Positions 11,550-21,794 of a stretch of 64,000 nucleotides of DNA are shown here, piece after piece. The notes below the pieces were generated by a model, which saw nothing but the letters and a program-made list of their open reading frames with translations, was not told the DNA's origin and searched no databases. The DNA lies in assembly GCA_026120035.1 (NCBI GenBank), contig JALRME010000019.1:434001-498000 (forward strand), written 5' to 3'. The DNA comes from Coleophoma eucalyptorum (taxonomy: Eukaryota > Ascomycota > Leotiomycetes > Helotiales > Dermateaceae). The first letter of the stretch is position 1, and each line of letters opens with the position of its first letter. Both the position numbers and the translations under genes were made by a program.

Positions 11550-13408
11550 ATGATTTCATTATGGTTTTTGGTCTACGGTTTGGCAGTAGCAGAATTGCTT
11601 CGAAGATGCTGCTTGATACTGTTAACTGCTTTCACAGGCCCGCTCTCTAGAGTCCCAGGTCCATTGCTTATGAAAGCTAGCGCAATACCATTATTGATTT
11701 CAAAACTAAAGGGGAATCAAGTGAATTTGCTGCCCAAACTTCTCGAAAAATACGGAGACACCGTTCGAATAGGTTGGTGTTCAGTCACATGATATTGCAA
11801 CAGGCTGACTATGGATCCAATAGCCCCCAATACAGTGGTTGTATCTGGTAAAGCTGCTATTAATCAAGTTGTTGTTCAAGAAGACCTGATAAAGAGTCCT
11901 GGCTACGACCTTTTGCGTATGAATAAGAATGTGGCGACTCTTTTTACTGAACGAGATAGAGTTGTTTACAAACAGAAGGCAAGTAGTCTTTTGGAAATTA
12001 TCTGCCACGTACTGTGTAAGCTTACTATAGAAATTAAACAGAGGCGACTTATTTCTCCTGGATTCTTACCTGGTTACCTTGACCACCTTGAGCCGTTGAT
12101 GCTGGAATGTATACAAGCACTCAGGGATACACTTGACAGCGTGTTAGCCGGGAGTAACCCGCCAGTCACAATTGACGTTCTGTCCCTATTGACCAATGTT
12201 ACCACGGTAATACACTTCATTCTTTCCAAATATTAGCATACTTATGTAGTGAATTACAGGACGTAATGGGTGCAACTTCCTTCGGTGGATCTTTCAATTC
12301 AACGGTCAATCATGACCCCCAATTCAACCACGCATTACATACTAGCCTTAAAACAAGCGCATTATATTCTCAGTTGCCGTTTTTAAGATGGCTTCCATTC
12401 ATGCCTCCAATAGAGTCGCCAGATTTCACACAATTCATTGACAATATTATTAAGAAACGGCAAGCGGTGCCTAAAGAGGAGCGTAAGAAGGACCTCCTTC
12501 AGATTCTTCTTAATATCAATGAGCAAAACCCCGACGTTTTTACTGCCGCACACCTAAGAGATGAAATGATATTGTTTGTGTACGTATTCTCTAATACCAT
12601 CGTATGGCTATCGTTTTTAACTAGCATCGTAAATAGGGTTGCTGGATCCGATACTACTGGCACAGCAATTACCTTCACGCTCTTAATTCTTCTCAACAAC
12701 CCGGAAAAGTTAGCGAAATTAGTGGCAGAAATTGATGAAGCATTCCCTAATCGTACTCAAGAGATCAACTTTGAAAATACCCGGAATCTTGCCTACTTAA
12801 ATGCAGTAATCAATGAGAGTGGACGATTGATGCCTATTCCAGCGCTTGGTAAGTCCTCTTCTTAAGTTTATTTGTATCCACCTTCCATTAAGACAGCGCT
12901 CTAGGTATTGGCCGCTACGCTGCTCAGGCAACATCAATCAATGGCTATGAGATCCCGGCAGGTGTAAGTTTGATCCTTGGCAATTGGACATAACCACTTG
13001 ATTAATAATTGGTATTACTAGACTACTGTTATTGCACATGGCCCTAGTGTTCAGAAAGATCCATCAATCTGGCCAGATGCAGATGTATTCATTCCTGAGC
13101 GCTGGCTTGGTGATTACAAAGGGGTACCTGCGGACCGGAAAGCCTTTTACCCTTTTTCAGGTGGCTCTAGAGTCTGCATTGGACAACAGTAAAGCAACCT
13201 TGTTATCCTAGAGTTTAAACGTTGGGCTAATTAACATTGAATTAGATTTGCATTAAAAGAAATGCGTCTCGTTATTATCACTCTCCTGAGGTATTACGAG
13301 CTGGGTCTTGTTTCGGGCCAATCTCATGAGCTACGAATTAATGTTGTGCCTACACTTGTTGGGGGAAAGTATTCAGTTAGATTTAAACATCGCAATACGA
13401 TCTCTTGA
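11550..13408 (+). CDS. Cytochrome P450 monooxygenase (cluster-associated)
   Basis: Exons 11550-11772, 11824-11978, 12042-12206, 12260-12579, 12637-12848, 12905-12963, 13022-13188 and 13246-13408 join in phase to 487 residues. An N-terminal hydrophobic anchor (residues about 1-25) precedes the SRVPGP hinge. Then come VRIAPNTVVVSG, a RRLISPGF segment, the I-helix AGSDTT, ExxR as ESGR, the FIPERW (PERW) motif and heme loop FSGGSRVCIGQQ with Cys430. It would be an ER-bound monooxygenase needing a P450 reductase. Intron 2 (11979-12041) appears to use a GC donor (AAG then GCAAGT). It has no stop and is 63 nt, so it would also translate if retained, adding 21 residues in a conserved region. Probably oxidises the polyketide; it could be unrelated, since 2 kb separates it from the regulator. 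Confidence 0.9.
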
Positions 13409-14207
13409 TTTGTGTATTGAAATTCAATATGGTGGTTTCTGAGAGAGATTTTACAACTGCCATCTTTGTCAATTGTTGAGAAAGAACGAATGTTGTTCTG
13501 ACTGTGAATCTGAAAATACAAGCATAAGAGAGAGCCGCTCATACAAATACTAGAATATAATTCTACGTGATAACCTGATAATAAGCTTCACAGCGAAACA
13601 ATGCCTCGTGTCAACTGCCCGCATCCCTTGCTGATAATAAACCTGGACAAAGACATATCCGAATAACCCCGTAACTTCACTATACCCATACTTAGATATA
13701 AAGTATATTATATTACCAGCCCTAAGGTTCCTACTATTTCTCTTCTTCGATCTCTTGGCATACAGTAGGGAGTATATCTTCGTACTGCCGGCAAAATTAA
13801 TCTCCTTGCCCATTCTGACATTTCGCGAACTGAGTGGTTTGCGATAAGGATGTCAAGAAAAGACACCGCCCCTTATCTATTGGTGGAAAGTCGCGAGCGA
13901 GGCGAGGATGCCGACCGTATGCGGAGGTTTGCAATTGACACCTGAAAGTCTGCCCGACGAAGCTATTGCAGTTGAATTACTTGCTACTTCTTGGAACAGG
14001 ATTCTTTTCAAATTGCTGTTGCAACAATAACCCACAGCTGACGAGCCGTATAAAGCAACATCTTACAACAGCTTGGATGTTGAATAGAATAGAATGTGGC
14101 CTTGCGATTCAGGCTTGAATGTCGGCCAGGTCTAAAGCCGAGCCAGACTTTCTCAGGGTCGATATTTGAGCTCAAGGGAGAGCTCATCAACCACCAACAT
14201 CAACACC
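13409..14207. other. Intergenic, no gene seen
   Basis: About 800 bp between the P450 and the thioesterase. Only short frames without recognisable features. Near the right end it presumably carries the thioesterase promoter. Confidence 0.5.
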
Positions 14208-15095
14208 ATGATCACCCGAATATCCACACGCGCAGCGCGCTCATCGGCGAGAATCTTAGTACAACACGCTACAACAAACCAAACATGTCTGCGAATCCAG
14301 CAGCAGCGTTCATATTCCACGCCTGAAACCCCTGCAAAACCAATTGACCTTCGATCACAATTTCAATCTTCACAGAACCCTCCCCCTCCTCCCTCACAAG
14401 ATGACGCACCAAAACCCAAGCGATCATTACGTCCCTATATCTACGCGACATTGTGCCTTTTCCTGGGTATCTCAGCCGGGTCATACGTTTCACTAGTCCT
14501 AGCCCCACCACCACTTCCACTGCCCGACTCTGCAGAGGACAAATTGATGGTCGAATTCCTGCACAAACGCGCATCCAATCTGCCACTCGTACAATCTCTT
14601 TCCAATGACCCGGCCTGGGAGTCCTGGGAAGCATACGACACACTTGGCGCCTCCGAACGCAGCAAGCGCCTCACAACCGGCCCATTGAGCGGCGCGCGCA
14701 GCCTCGGTGGCTACCAGCGTATCTTCTACAACTCAATGACCGGCGAGGTCGTCTCTGTCATCTGGCTAGGCGGTGCATTGGCGGGTTGGCCGGGTGTGGC
14801 ACATGGCGGATTGATAGCGACGGTGCTAGACGAATGTCTAGGGCGTTGCGCCATCATGCAGTTCCCGTCCAAGACTGGGGTCACAGCGAACCTGGAGCTG
14901 GACTATCTGAAGCCCAGTGTCACGAATGAATTCTATGTTGCGAGGGCACTGCCGGTGCTGGAGGGGAAGACGGAGAGGAAGGCTTGGGTGCAAGGCCGGC
15001 TGGAAACGCTGGATGGTAGGGTTTGTGTCGAGGCGAAGGCGCTGTTCGTCGTGCCAAGGAGCTATGCTACCAGAGAGATCAAGGAGAAGTTTTGA
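14208..15095 (+). CDS. Hotdog-fold acyl-CoA thioesterase (PaaI/THEM4-like), probably mitochondrial
   Basis: 295 residues in a single exon, starting at the first ATG of the frame (ITRISTRAARSSAR). The Arg/Ser-rich, acid-free N terminus followed by QRSYST resembles a mitochondrial presequence. One transmembrane segment near residues 78-98 (YIYATLCLFLGISAGSYVS) follows a proline-rich linker. The C-terminal half is a 4HBT hotdog domain with the signature GVAHGGLIATVLDECLGRCA. The likely reaction is hydrolysis of an acyl-CoA. Its position between two P450-containing blocks could suggest a cluster role, but organelle targeting and family membership fit a general lipid-metabolism gene better. Confidence 0.85.
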   Translation: MITRISTRAARSSARILVQHATTNQTCLRIQQQRSYSTPETPAKPIDLRSQFQSSQNPPPPPSQDDAPKPKRSLRPYIYATLCLFLGISAGSYVSLVLAPPPLPLPDSAEDKLMVEFLHKRASNLPLVQSLSNDPAWESWEAYDTLGASERSKRLTTGPLSGARSLGGYQRIFYNSMTGEVVSVIWLGGALAGWPGVAHGGLIATVLDECLGRCAIMQFPSKTGVTANLELDYLKPSVTNEFYVARALPVLEGKTERKAWVQGRLETLDGRVCVEAKALFVVPRSYATREIKEKF

Positions 15096-15711
15096 AAGCA
15101 AAACTGCAATAGATATGGAGGGGTAGAGACCATCGCAGGACAGCGTATCTCAAATGCCTCGTGCAGCATCATGTCAGGTACCGGGTGCAGATACGAAATC
15201 CCGACACCATCGCTCTCGCCATCACAACTTCTGCAGCAAAGAGTTGCTTATGATTACTGAGGATACTTCATTCCAGCGCGTCATATCAATTACCAAGATT
15301 TGACTGCTTGGATCTCAAGATAGTTGAGCGGCCTCAGCATATTCCTGTTCCAAGCTCCACAGTCCACTAGGGTTCTCCTTCGAAATACATTACCATGAGG
15401 ATATTCTATACAGCCAGCGCTCAATATTTTACAATTGAATCCTTAGTGAGCATTCCCATCTACCTGCATCTATCTCGCTTCTTCCCGTTATGCGGTCCGT
15501 GTTCCACCTTAAAAACTCCTCAATCCTGAGTTAAATCTGACGCCAGACCACGTTTCCTGTCCTGTGAACCATCAGCTAAACCCTCATAATATCTAAAAGT
15601 CCCTAAAAGCCCAAAGAAACTGCGCTCTACAGTCTGCCTAATATTAGTTCAAAGGCTTCTGAGCATACACGACATAACTAGACAGCCATTAGCAAATCCT
15701 CCGGAAAACAA
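15096..15711. other. Intergenic between convergent genes, no gene seen
   Basis: About 600 bp between the 3' ends of the thioesterase and the methyltransferase. Presumably 3' UTRs and terminators; no recognisable element. Confidence 0.5.
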
Positions 15712-17317
15712 TCAGGAGGACAAGTACATCGGCCAGTATGAATGTATTTTCGTATTTTTCATCTCCTTGCGCACATCGACGAGGAAGACTTCAAGGTCTG
15801 TGGTTGACCAGCCCAGTCCACGTGTGAACAGTGCAACACTGAGACCTGATAGGTTGCTGGTGAAGTTCTCCATAGTCCAGAGTCCTTTATTGATCAGTCA
15901 CGAGTTCTCGAATGCTTTAGATAGATCATACCTATTTCCTTATGCTTCTTATCTGCAGGCCATCGGTTCTGTGGCCATTTGTAAACTTTCTCTTCTATGC
16001 CAACAAAACCTTGGTCCTGAAGTAGACTGCGATACGTTTCTGCAGTATTTAGTGGACACCCTAGGTTGATGCTTGCCTCGAGCATGTGATCGCCCCATTT
16101 CTGCAGTGCTGAATCTGGTGGTAGAGTGTGATCATCACTGCGATTTGGGAAAGATACGTCTATCATTTGGATATAGCCGCCTGGCTCTAAGTTTCTGTAT
16201 CCATCTTGGTTAATAGTGGTTCTCCTTAAGGTGTAGATAATCTCACTCATAGCATTGCTGCACAAATCGTGGCCAGTCTTGAAAAGAACCCGTCATCATC
16301 CGGCTGTGAATAAAGTCAAACTTGTAGGTAAAGTTCCATGGCTTCTCAAGGTCATCTATCTCAAAGATACAGTTTGGTGGAACGCTGAAACGTCAGCAAC
16401 CTCCCTTATATCCTTCATTATGAGTGTAAAGTTACTCACAAAGATGGCTGAATCGGACTGACATCAATTCCAATCACCGTCGTTTCTGGGTGTTCCTCGG
16501 CTTCGTAGTAAGTCAGCACAGCTCGCCTAATCACGTATTTTACTTACCAAAGTCAATAGCCCAAATTCCAGTGCCCGTTCCGACATCAAGGACCCTGTGA
16601 ACGCTTCCAATCGGACACACTGTTAACTTGTGATCAAATGTCAGACCTAGGAGGTGGTGTTGAAAGTCAAGACGGTCCATTTCTGGCTAGTGACATCAGC
16701 TGACGAAGTATCAAATCTCGAGAGAACGAACCTCGTCATTTGGAAGTACGTAGGCTGCAGCAGGTCAATATCATGCATAGCAAATGATCGTAAAGGATTT
16801 AATACTTACTTCGATTGCCATAACCATTATAGGTTCGTCCATTTTCCTCTCGGAATCGCATGATACTTGACATGATGGACTGTGTTGAACTCAAGTCATC
16901 CTCCTACAACTCAAGCATCAACAATGATCAGTACTAAAAGATAACTTCCTACCTCTCCAAGAGCCGAGTCGTAGTCTCGGAATTCAAAGTCACTCAATGA
17001 CTAGGCACTCGTCAGTCTCTTTGCAATATATGAAAGGAAGGAAGACATCTCAACAAGAGCCATACATCAGAGTCTGGAACAACCTGTTCCTCAAAGCCAG
17101 CTGAATCGAAGCCATCGACGTGGGGTTCGTGATCAGGCGGCGCGACTGTGGATGGTGGAGAAGCGGTCTGATCATTGCGGAAGCTGTCGTGCTGGTGAGG
17201 ACAAGGCCTTACCTCCTGACGGCAGCGGGATGTATCGAGGGAGGTGGATCGTGGCGGACATGGGGAGGCAGAAGCGAGCGACGGGTCTGCCGGCGGGGAG
17301 TCGGCTTTGTTCACCAT
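15712..17317 (-). CDS. LaeA/UMTA-like SAM-dependent methyltransferase
   Basis: Multi-exon minus-strand gene. The last exon is 15884-15712 and the one before it 16194-15932; five to six further exons reach an ATG at 17317. The N terminus is a low-complexity Ser/Pro tail, then SLSDFEFRDYDSALGE and RFREENGRTYNGYG, a pattern shared by fungal TdiE/LaeA-like methyltransferases. The SAM-binding motif I is LDVGTGTGIWAIDFA, followed by acidic GIDVSPIQPS, FEIDDLEKPW, FDFIHSRMM, LEPGGYIQM and ENFTSNLSGLS. These methyltransferases include both tailoring enzymes and global regulators such as LaeA. Sequence alone does not decide which this is, though the long N terminus and lack of nuclear features slightly favour a tailoring or orphan paralogue. 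It is divergent from the P450 at 18065 across about 750 bp. Confidence 0.88.
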
Positions 17318-18064
17318 GGCTGAACGCAAAGGTAGCCAATGCACCGCAAATATGGTCCGGATTAGAGAATGGGCTGATGCTATTCAAAGATGCCGCTGGA
17401 CGACAGAAGAAGCGTTCAGTTGGGTTGGTGTCCAGATGTTCTAGCGCTTGCCTATGTTGCTTGGAGGGGGGTAAATAACCGCTGTAGTGAAACAGAGTTT
17501 ACAATGGCTTGTCTTCCACACGGACAGCTGCAGGTAAGGCAATAGTTGAAAGTAACCTCATGCTAGAAGATGTCGGGCAGGGCGAGAGAAAATGACATGT
17601 CGACTTATTGGTGTTGATGTAATGTGATAATGCAGGGAAGAGGATCTGCGCCCGCCATCAAAGACAGAAGGACGGTCTGGCCTGGCTGTGGTGGGCTGTC
17701 TGGTTCTGGCTGGTCTTATCTAGAGCGAGCCAGAACGAAAGCTGGATGGGTGTCTTGAATGTCAGGTATCAGTCGCCAGTCCGTCCCACTGTCCGCCGTC
17801 AGTCCTCCGGGTCAGTCTGGTGGGCGGGGAAACAATGGGCGTTCCCGCTTCCGCTGGCAATAGGCGCGTCCTCATTCGTTCTACAGCTCATTTCCTTGTC
17901 ACTTTGGTCTAAGTAGCTTTACCAGCTCTCTGGTTGTCGTCTCCGCCCTTGATTTAATATTTCTTTGGCCATAGGGATTCCAATCAACGAGAAGCTCACG
18001 GACGTTGAGATCAATCATTCCCTGGACCCTCGATGATTGACAGCGTATTGCTTCTCCAATCTAC

Positions 18065-20008
18065 ATGATGCTTACAGCTGTAGGCCTTGTCTGGGTCGCC
18101 TGCGCGGTAATCGCTGCAGCGGTCGCACAGAGAACTCGGACGTGGTCGAGATTGCGACACATTCCAGGTCCTTTTTCTGCTAGTTTCTCCGAATTATGGC
18201 TCATCATGAAGACAAGAGGTGGAAGAGTGCATATGGAGACGGCCGAAGCTTGCCAAAAATATGGTCAGGAGCCTTACAATGTCCCACTTGGAAGAGTCAA
18301 TGCTAATCTTGGATCCCAGGATCGATCGTACGAGTTGGCCCCAATGAATTGATCACCAGTGACCCGGATGTTTTGCGACGAATGCTCAATACTAAATCGC
18401 CGTATCGCCGTTCCAATTGGTATGATGCCTTGCGAATTGATCCAAGTATGCATGCACAAGCCCGTGAGGTTTCTGCCATAACTAATCGCGAATTTAGGTC
18501 ATGATAATGTCCTCTCTGAGCGAGACAATGAGAAGCACAATACTCTCCGTTCCAAAATGGCAGCCGGTTATAGCGGCAAAGAAAATGAGCATCTGGAGCA
18601 GTCCATTGACAAGATTATCGCGAATTTAATCAGACTCTTGGAGACCAAATATCTCTCGACGGATACAGTATACCGACCTGTAGATTTTGCCCAGAAGGCA
18701 CAGTTCTTTACTTTAGACGTCATCAGCGATATTGCGTTTGGTAAAGCATTTGGCTATCTTGACACGGATGACGATGTATTTTCGTATATCAAAACGACTG
18801 AAGATACAATTCCAGTCATGATCTTGGTTGGCGCACTTCCATGGCTGTCCCAAATCATACAATCAAGACTTTTGAAAAGCCTCATGCCTTCTGACAAGGA
18901 TATATACGGCCTTGGGAGGGTAATGGGAGTCGCGAAGAAAGTTGTAGGCGAAAGATTTGGGCCAGACAAAAAGGTACAGAAAGATATGCTCGGATCATTT
19001 GTCAACCATGGCCTGACCCAGCGAGAAGCCGAGTCGGAAACTCTGATGCAGATGTAAGTGATCTCTCGCGTGGTTTACTGCAGCGTTTGAACTCCACTCC
19101 ACGTGGCTTCATATTCAGGTACATGAACACTCGCTAACACATTCCACAGCCTCGCAGGTAAAACCCCAAATACAATGCATCACATTCGCATGCAAATTAT
19201 CATACTGACAGGAGTACCATAGGTTCTGATACAACAGCATCTGCCATGCGCGCCACATTGCTTCACATAAGTACTAGCCCTAGAGTTCTCAACAGGCTAG
19301 TCTCCGAAATTGCATCAACCCCGATCTCGTCGCCAATCACTGATGCCGAAGCGAGGAAGATGCCATATCTCCAAGCAGTTATCAAGGAAGGACTTCGGAT
19401 CTTTCCCCCAGTTACTGGTCTTATGTTCAAAGACGTGCCCGCTGGTGGTGATACGCTCAATGGTTTCTATATCCCAGAAAATACGAAGTTGGGCTACTGT
19501 GCTTTCGGACTAATGCTCGATACCAAAATCTGGGGGCCAGATGCGAAGATGTTTCGTCCTGAGCGCTGGTTCGAAGGTAGTGCTGAGGAAATCCGGAGAA
19601 AGGAGGCTAACCTAGATCTGGTCTTTGGGTATGGTCGCTGGCAATGTCTAGGGAAGAGTGTTGCGCAAATCGAGTTGAACAAGGTCTTCGTCGAGGTATG
19701 CTACCCTATCTCATTGTATATTATCTCCTTGAACCCCTCCAGCGAAGTACTCGGGTAGACTCAATCTCTGAATTCCTGAGTCTCTCGGATAGTTTACGGA
19801 CTGTGGCACTGCTCAGAATCCTTTTGCCATCTTCCATTTCTGTCTTGAGCATACAGAGAACGTTAATCTAACCCCTCAAATTTAGCTTTTGCGCCACTTC
19901 GAGTTCACTATCGTCAACCCACAAGAGCCTTGGAAGTCATTCAGCGCTGGAATCTTCATACAACATGATATGTGGATGCACGTTACAAAACGAGAACCTG
20001 CTCTCTAG
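18065..20008 (+). CDS. Cytochrome P450, pisatin-demethylase-like
   Basis: Exons 18065-18263, 18320-18445, 18498-19053, 19150-19157, 19223-19695 and 19886-20008 join in phase to 494 residues. N-terminal membrane anchor (LTAVGLVWVACAVIAAAVA), hinge RHIPGP, VRVGPNELITSDP, helix-C region, I-helix LAGSDTTAS, ExxR as EGLR, FRPERW and heme loop FGYGRWQCLGKSVA with Cys438. The FGYGRxxCLGK loop and PVTGLMFKDVPAGG segment resemble pisatin demethylase and related fungal monooxygenases that oxidise aromatic or plant-derived compounds. Exon 4 is only 8 nt (CCTCGCAG), encoding the Leu-Ala-Gly of the oxygen-binding motif. The last intron is long (190 nt). Shares a divergent promoter with the methyltransferase at 17317. 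Confidence 0.9.
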
Positions 20009-20307
20009 ATCACTAGCCCTTTCCCAACTTGCAATCAATAGTTCACTTCAACATAATCATATAATCTCTGTTAATCACTGAAACAACCTTTGACGTGCGG
20101 TCGCTTTCTCGTGCACTGATTAGTCTTGATGACATTCCTGCTCTCAATCATAACTCATTCTAAAAATACTCTTGATGGCATAAATCATGTTACATTCATT
20201 AAAAGTCCTCACCGTTATCAGATATTTCCCGTTGTCCTTAATCATATATACAGGGAGTTGCAGCCACTTATCAACATCTGCTGACAGAACCCCCACGGTC
20301 AATCATC

Positions 20308-21794
20308 TCATACATATATATAGCAAAGCGGGCCAGCCATGGTGTTTACAACATCACGAATCGGTATCGGCGCCGCATTCACACCGAGATCGATAATGTC
20401 GTCCAATGTTCCGTTCCGGCTGGGCGGGTCGTTATTGAGAGTCACAGTTCCGGCAATGTCAAGCAGGCGGTTCTCCAGATCTAGGTTCTGCCACGTCCAC
20501 CACGTTCGATCGATCTGAGCATGGTGCAAGAAAAATGCCGGATCGCCAGGCGACGTGAACAAGTCCCCGCCGGGGTCGCCCCCAATCGTGAAGTGACCCC
20601 CCGTGTGGACACCGTAAACGCCCGCGGTAAAGTTGCCTTGCATGGTGGTCTGGAACGACAAGACGTCTGGGCTTTGCGTGATTAGATCGGCAATCACGGC
20701 ATCTGTCGTATAGTTGGATGAGACCCAGACGGATATGTCGCGTTTGAGACAGCGTGGGTTATATGCAAGGAGGGAGGGTGCCGCCACCACTTCCGGCTCG
20801 GCAAGGGTTGGAGCGACGGGACCGAGATTGACTGTCATACTGAATTTAGATTAGTAAAATACGCGTGCTAGAATTTAGAAGGAAAACACACTTCCGGAAT
20901 GGTCCGCTCATGATACATCCGCCCCCTTCTCCAGGAGGGATGCAATTCAATCCTGATGGTAGCGCATTGGTGCAATTGTGCTCTTCGAATGCGCCGTTGC
21001 CGCTCATGGAGTATTCGGAGCCATCGAATACTGGACTGTTGATTGGGTCGAGCTGTATGAGCGCAACATCAGTATTATTCCTCTGTACTGGCATCCATAA
21101 GATGTGTCTGAAAGCATTGCATGAGATCAATTATTCTCACAGCTCAGTCCACAAGTAATTAGGTCTTTCCAAGGAAAGAGAACCCGAGCACAATGAATGG
21201 AAGGACAGCTATTCTCAGAAACCTCTCCATCTAAGGGAGGTGGAAGTTGAAACCTTCAAACCCTGAAAACGTGCGTTTTAAATGAAAGTCAACTTACAGC
21301 AGATCTCGCCCAGTTCCAGTATGGCTGAGCTCCTTTATATCCGCATTCGTTTCTGAGCGCTTGTTCATACGTGTATGTGAAGTATCTGTGCCACGAGAGA
21401 AAGCTTGCGGTGCCATGTATTGTCAATGTTTGGTTCATATGAACAGCAACAAAATCATCATATCGACTTTTGGCACCTGGAGCAACTGCAGGATCTGTTC
21501 GGGATGGAGCGGCCATCAGACAGAGTACAGCATCTGTGTAAGCCTTCCTTTCATTTTTAGAGAGAGTGTCCCTAAAAGTTTGGTGAGTCTTTACGGTTTA
21601 CAAATTTGGATTCTATGAACTTACCACTCTCTTCGGACCACGACATTCTTCAACGTGCATTCTGAGATGGTGGATCTCTGGAAGTTGGCGAGATTCCACA
21701 CTCCGATTGAAGCAAGTATATCAGTTTGGATAGTAGGAGCTGGTTTGAATGCACCACTGGCTCCCAGAGCCGCAGGCCACCATGGAATACGCAT
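20308..21794 (-). CDS. Tyrosinase-family type 3 copper oxidase
   Basis: Exons 21794-21625, 21571-21298, 21052-20892 and 20839-20308 join in phase to 378 residues. The copper A site lies in IHGTASFLSWHRYFTYTYE, ending in YWNWA. A central segment with several cysteines (HNCTN, LNCIPPG, GGGCIM) leads to SGPFRNMTVNLGPV. The copper B site is VHTGGHFTIGG followed by DPAFFLHHAQIDRTWW. Such enzymes hydroxylate monophenols and oxidise diphenols to quinones; this short class occurs in secondary-metabolite clusters. The proposed start gives a weak signal-like stretch (RIPWWPAALGASGAF). The frame stays open upstream of it without an ATG, so an extra 5' exon is possible. The 245-nt intron 2 is unusually long. 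Convergent with the P450 at 18065-20008. Confidence 0.88.

Noticed and set aside
11811..12236. Continuous 141-codon frame read as one P450 exon
   Set aside because: It retains 21 residues that interrupt the conserved RRLxxPGF region; a GC-AG intron explains the gap better.
14166..14207. Upstream TTG start for the thioesterase
   Set aside because: Not a usual eukaryotic start; the first ATG at 14208 gives a mitochondrial-like presequence.
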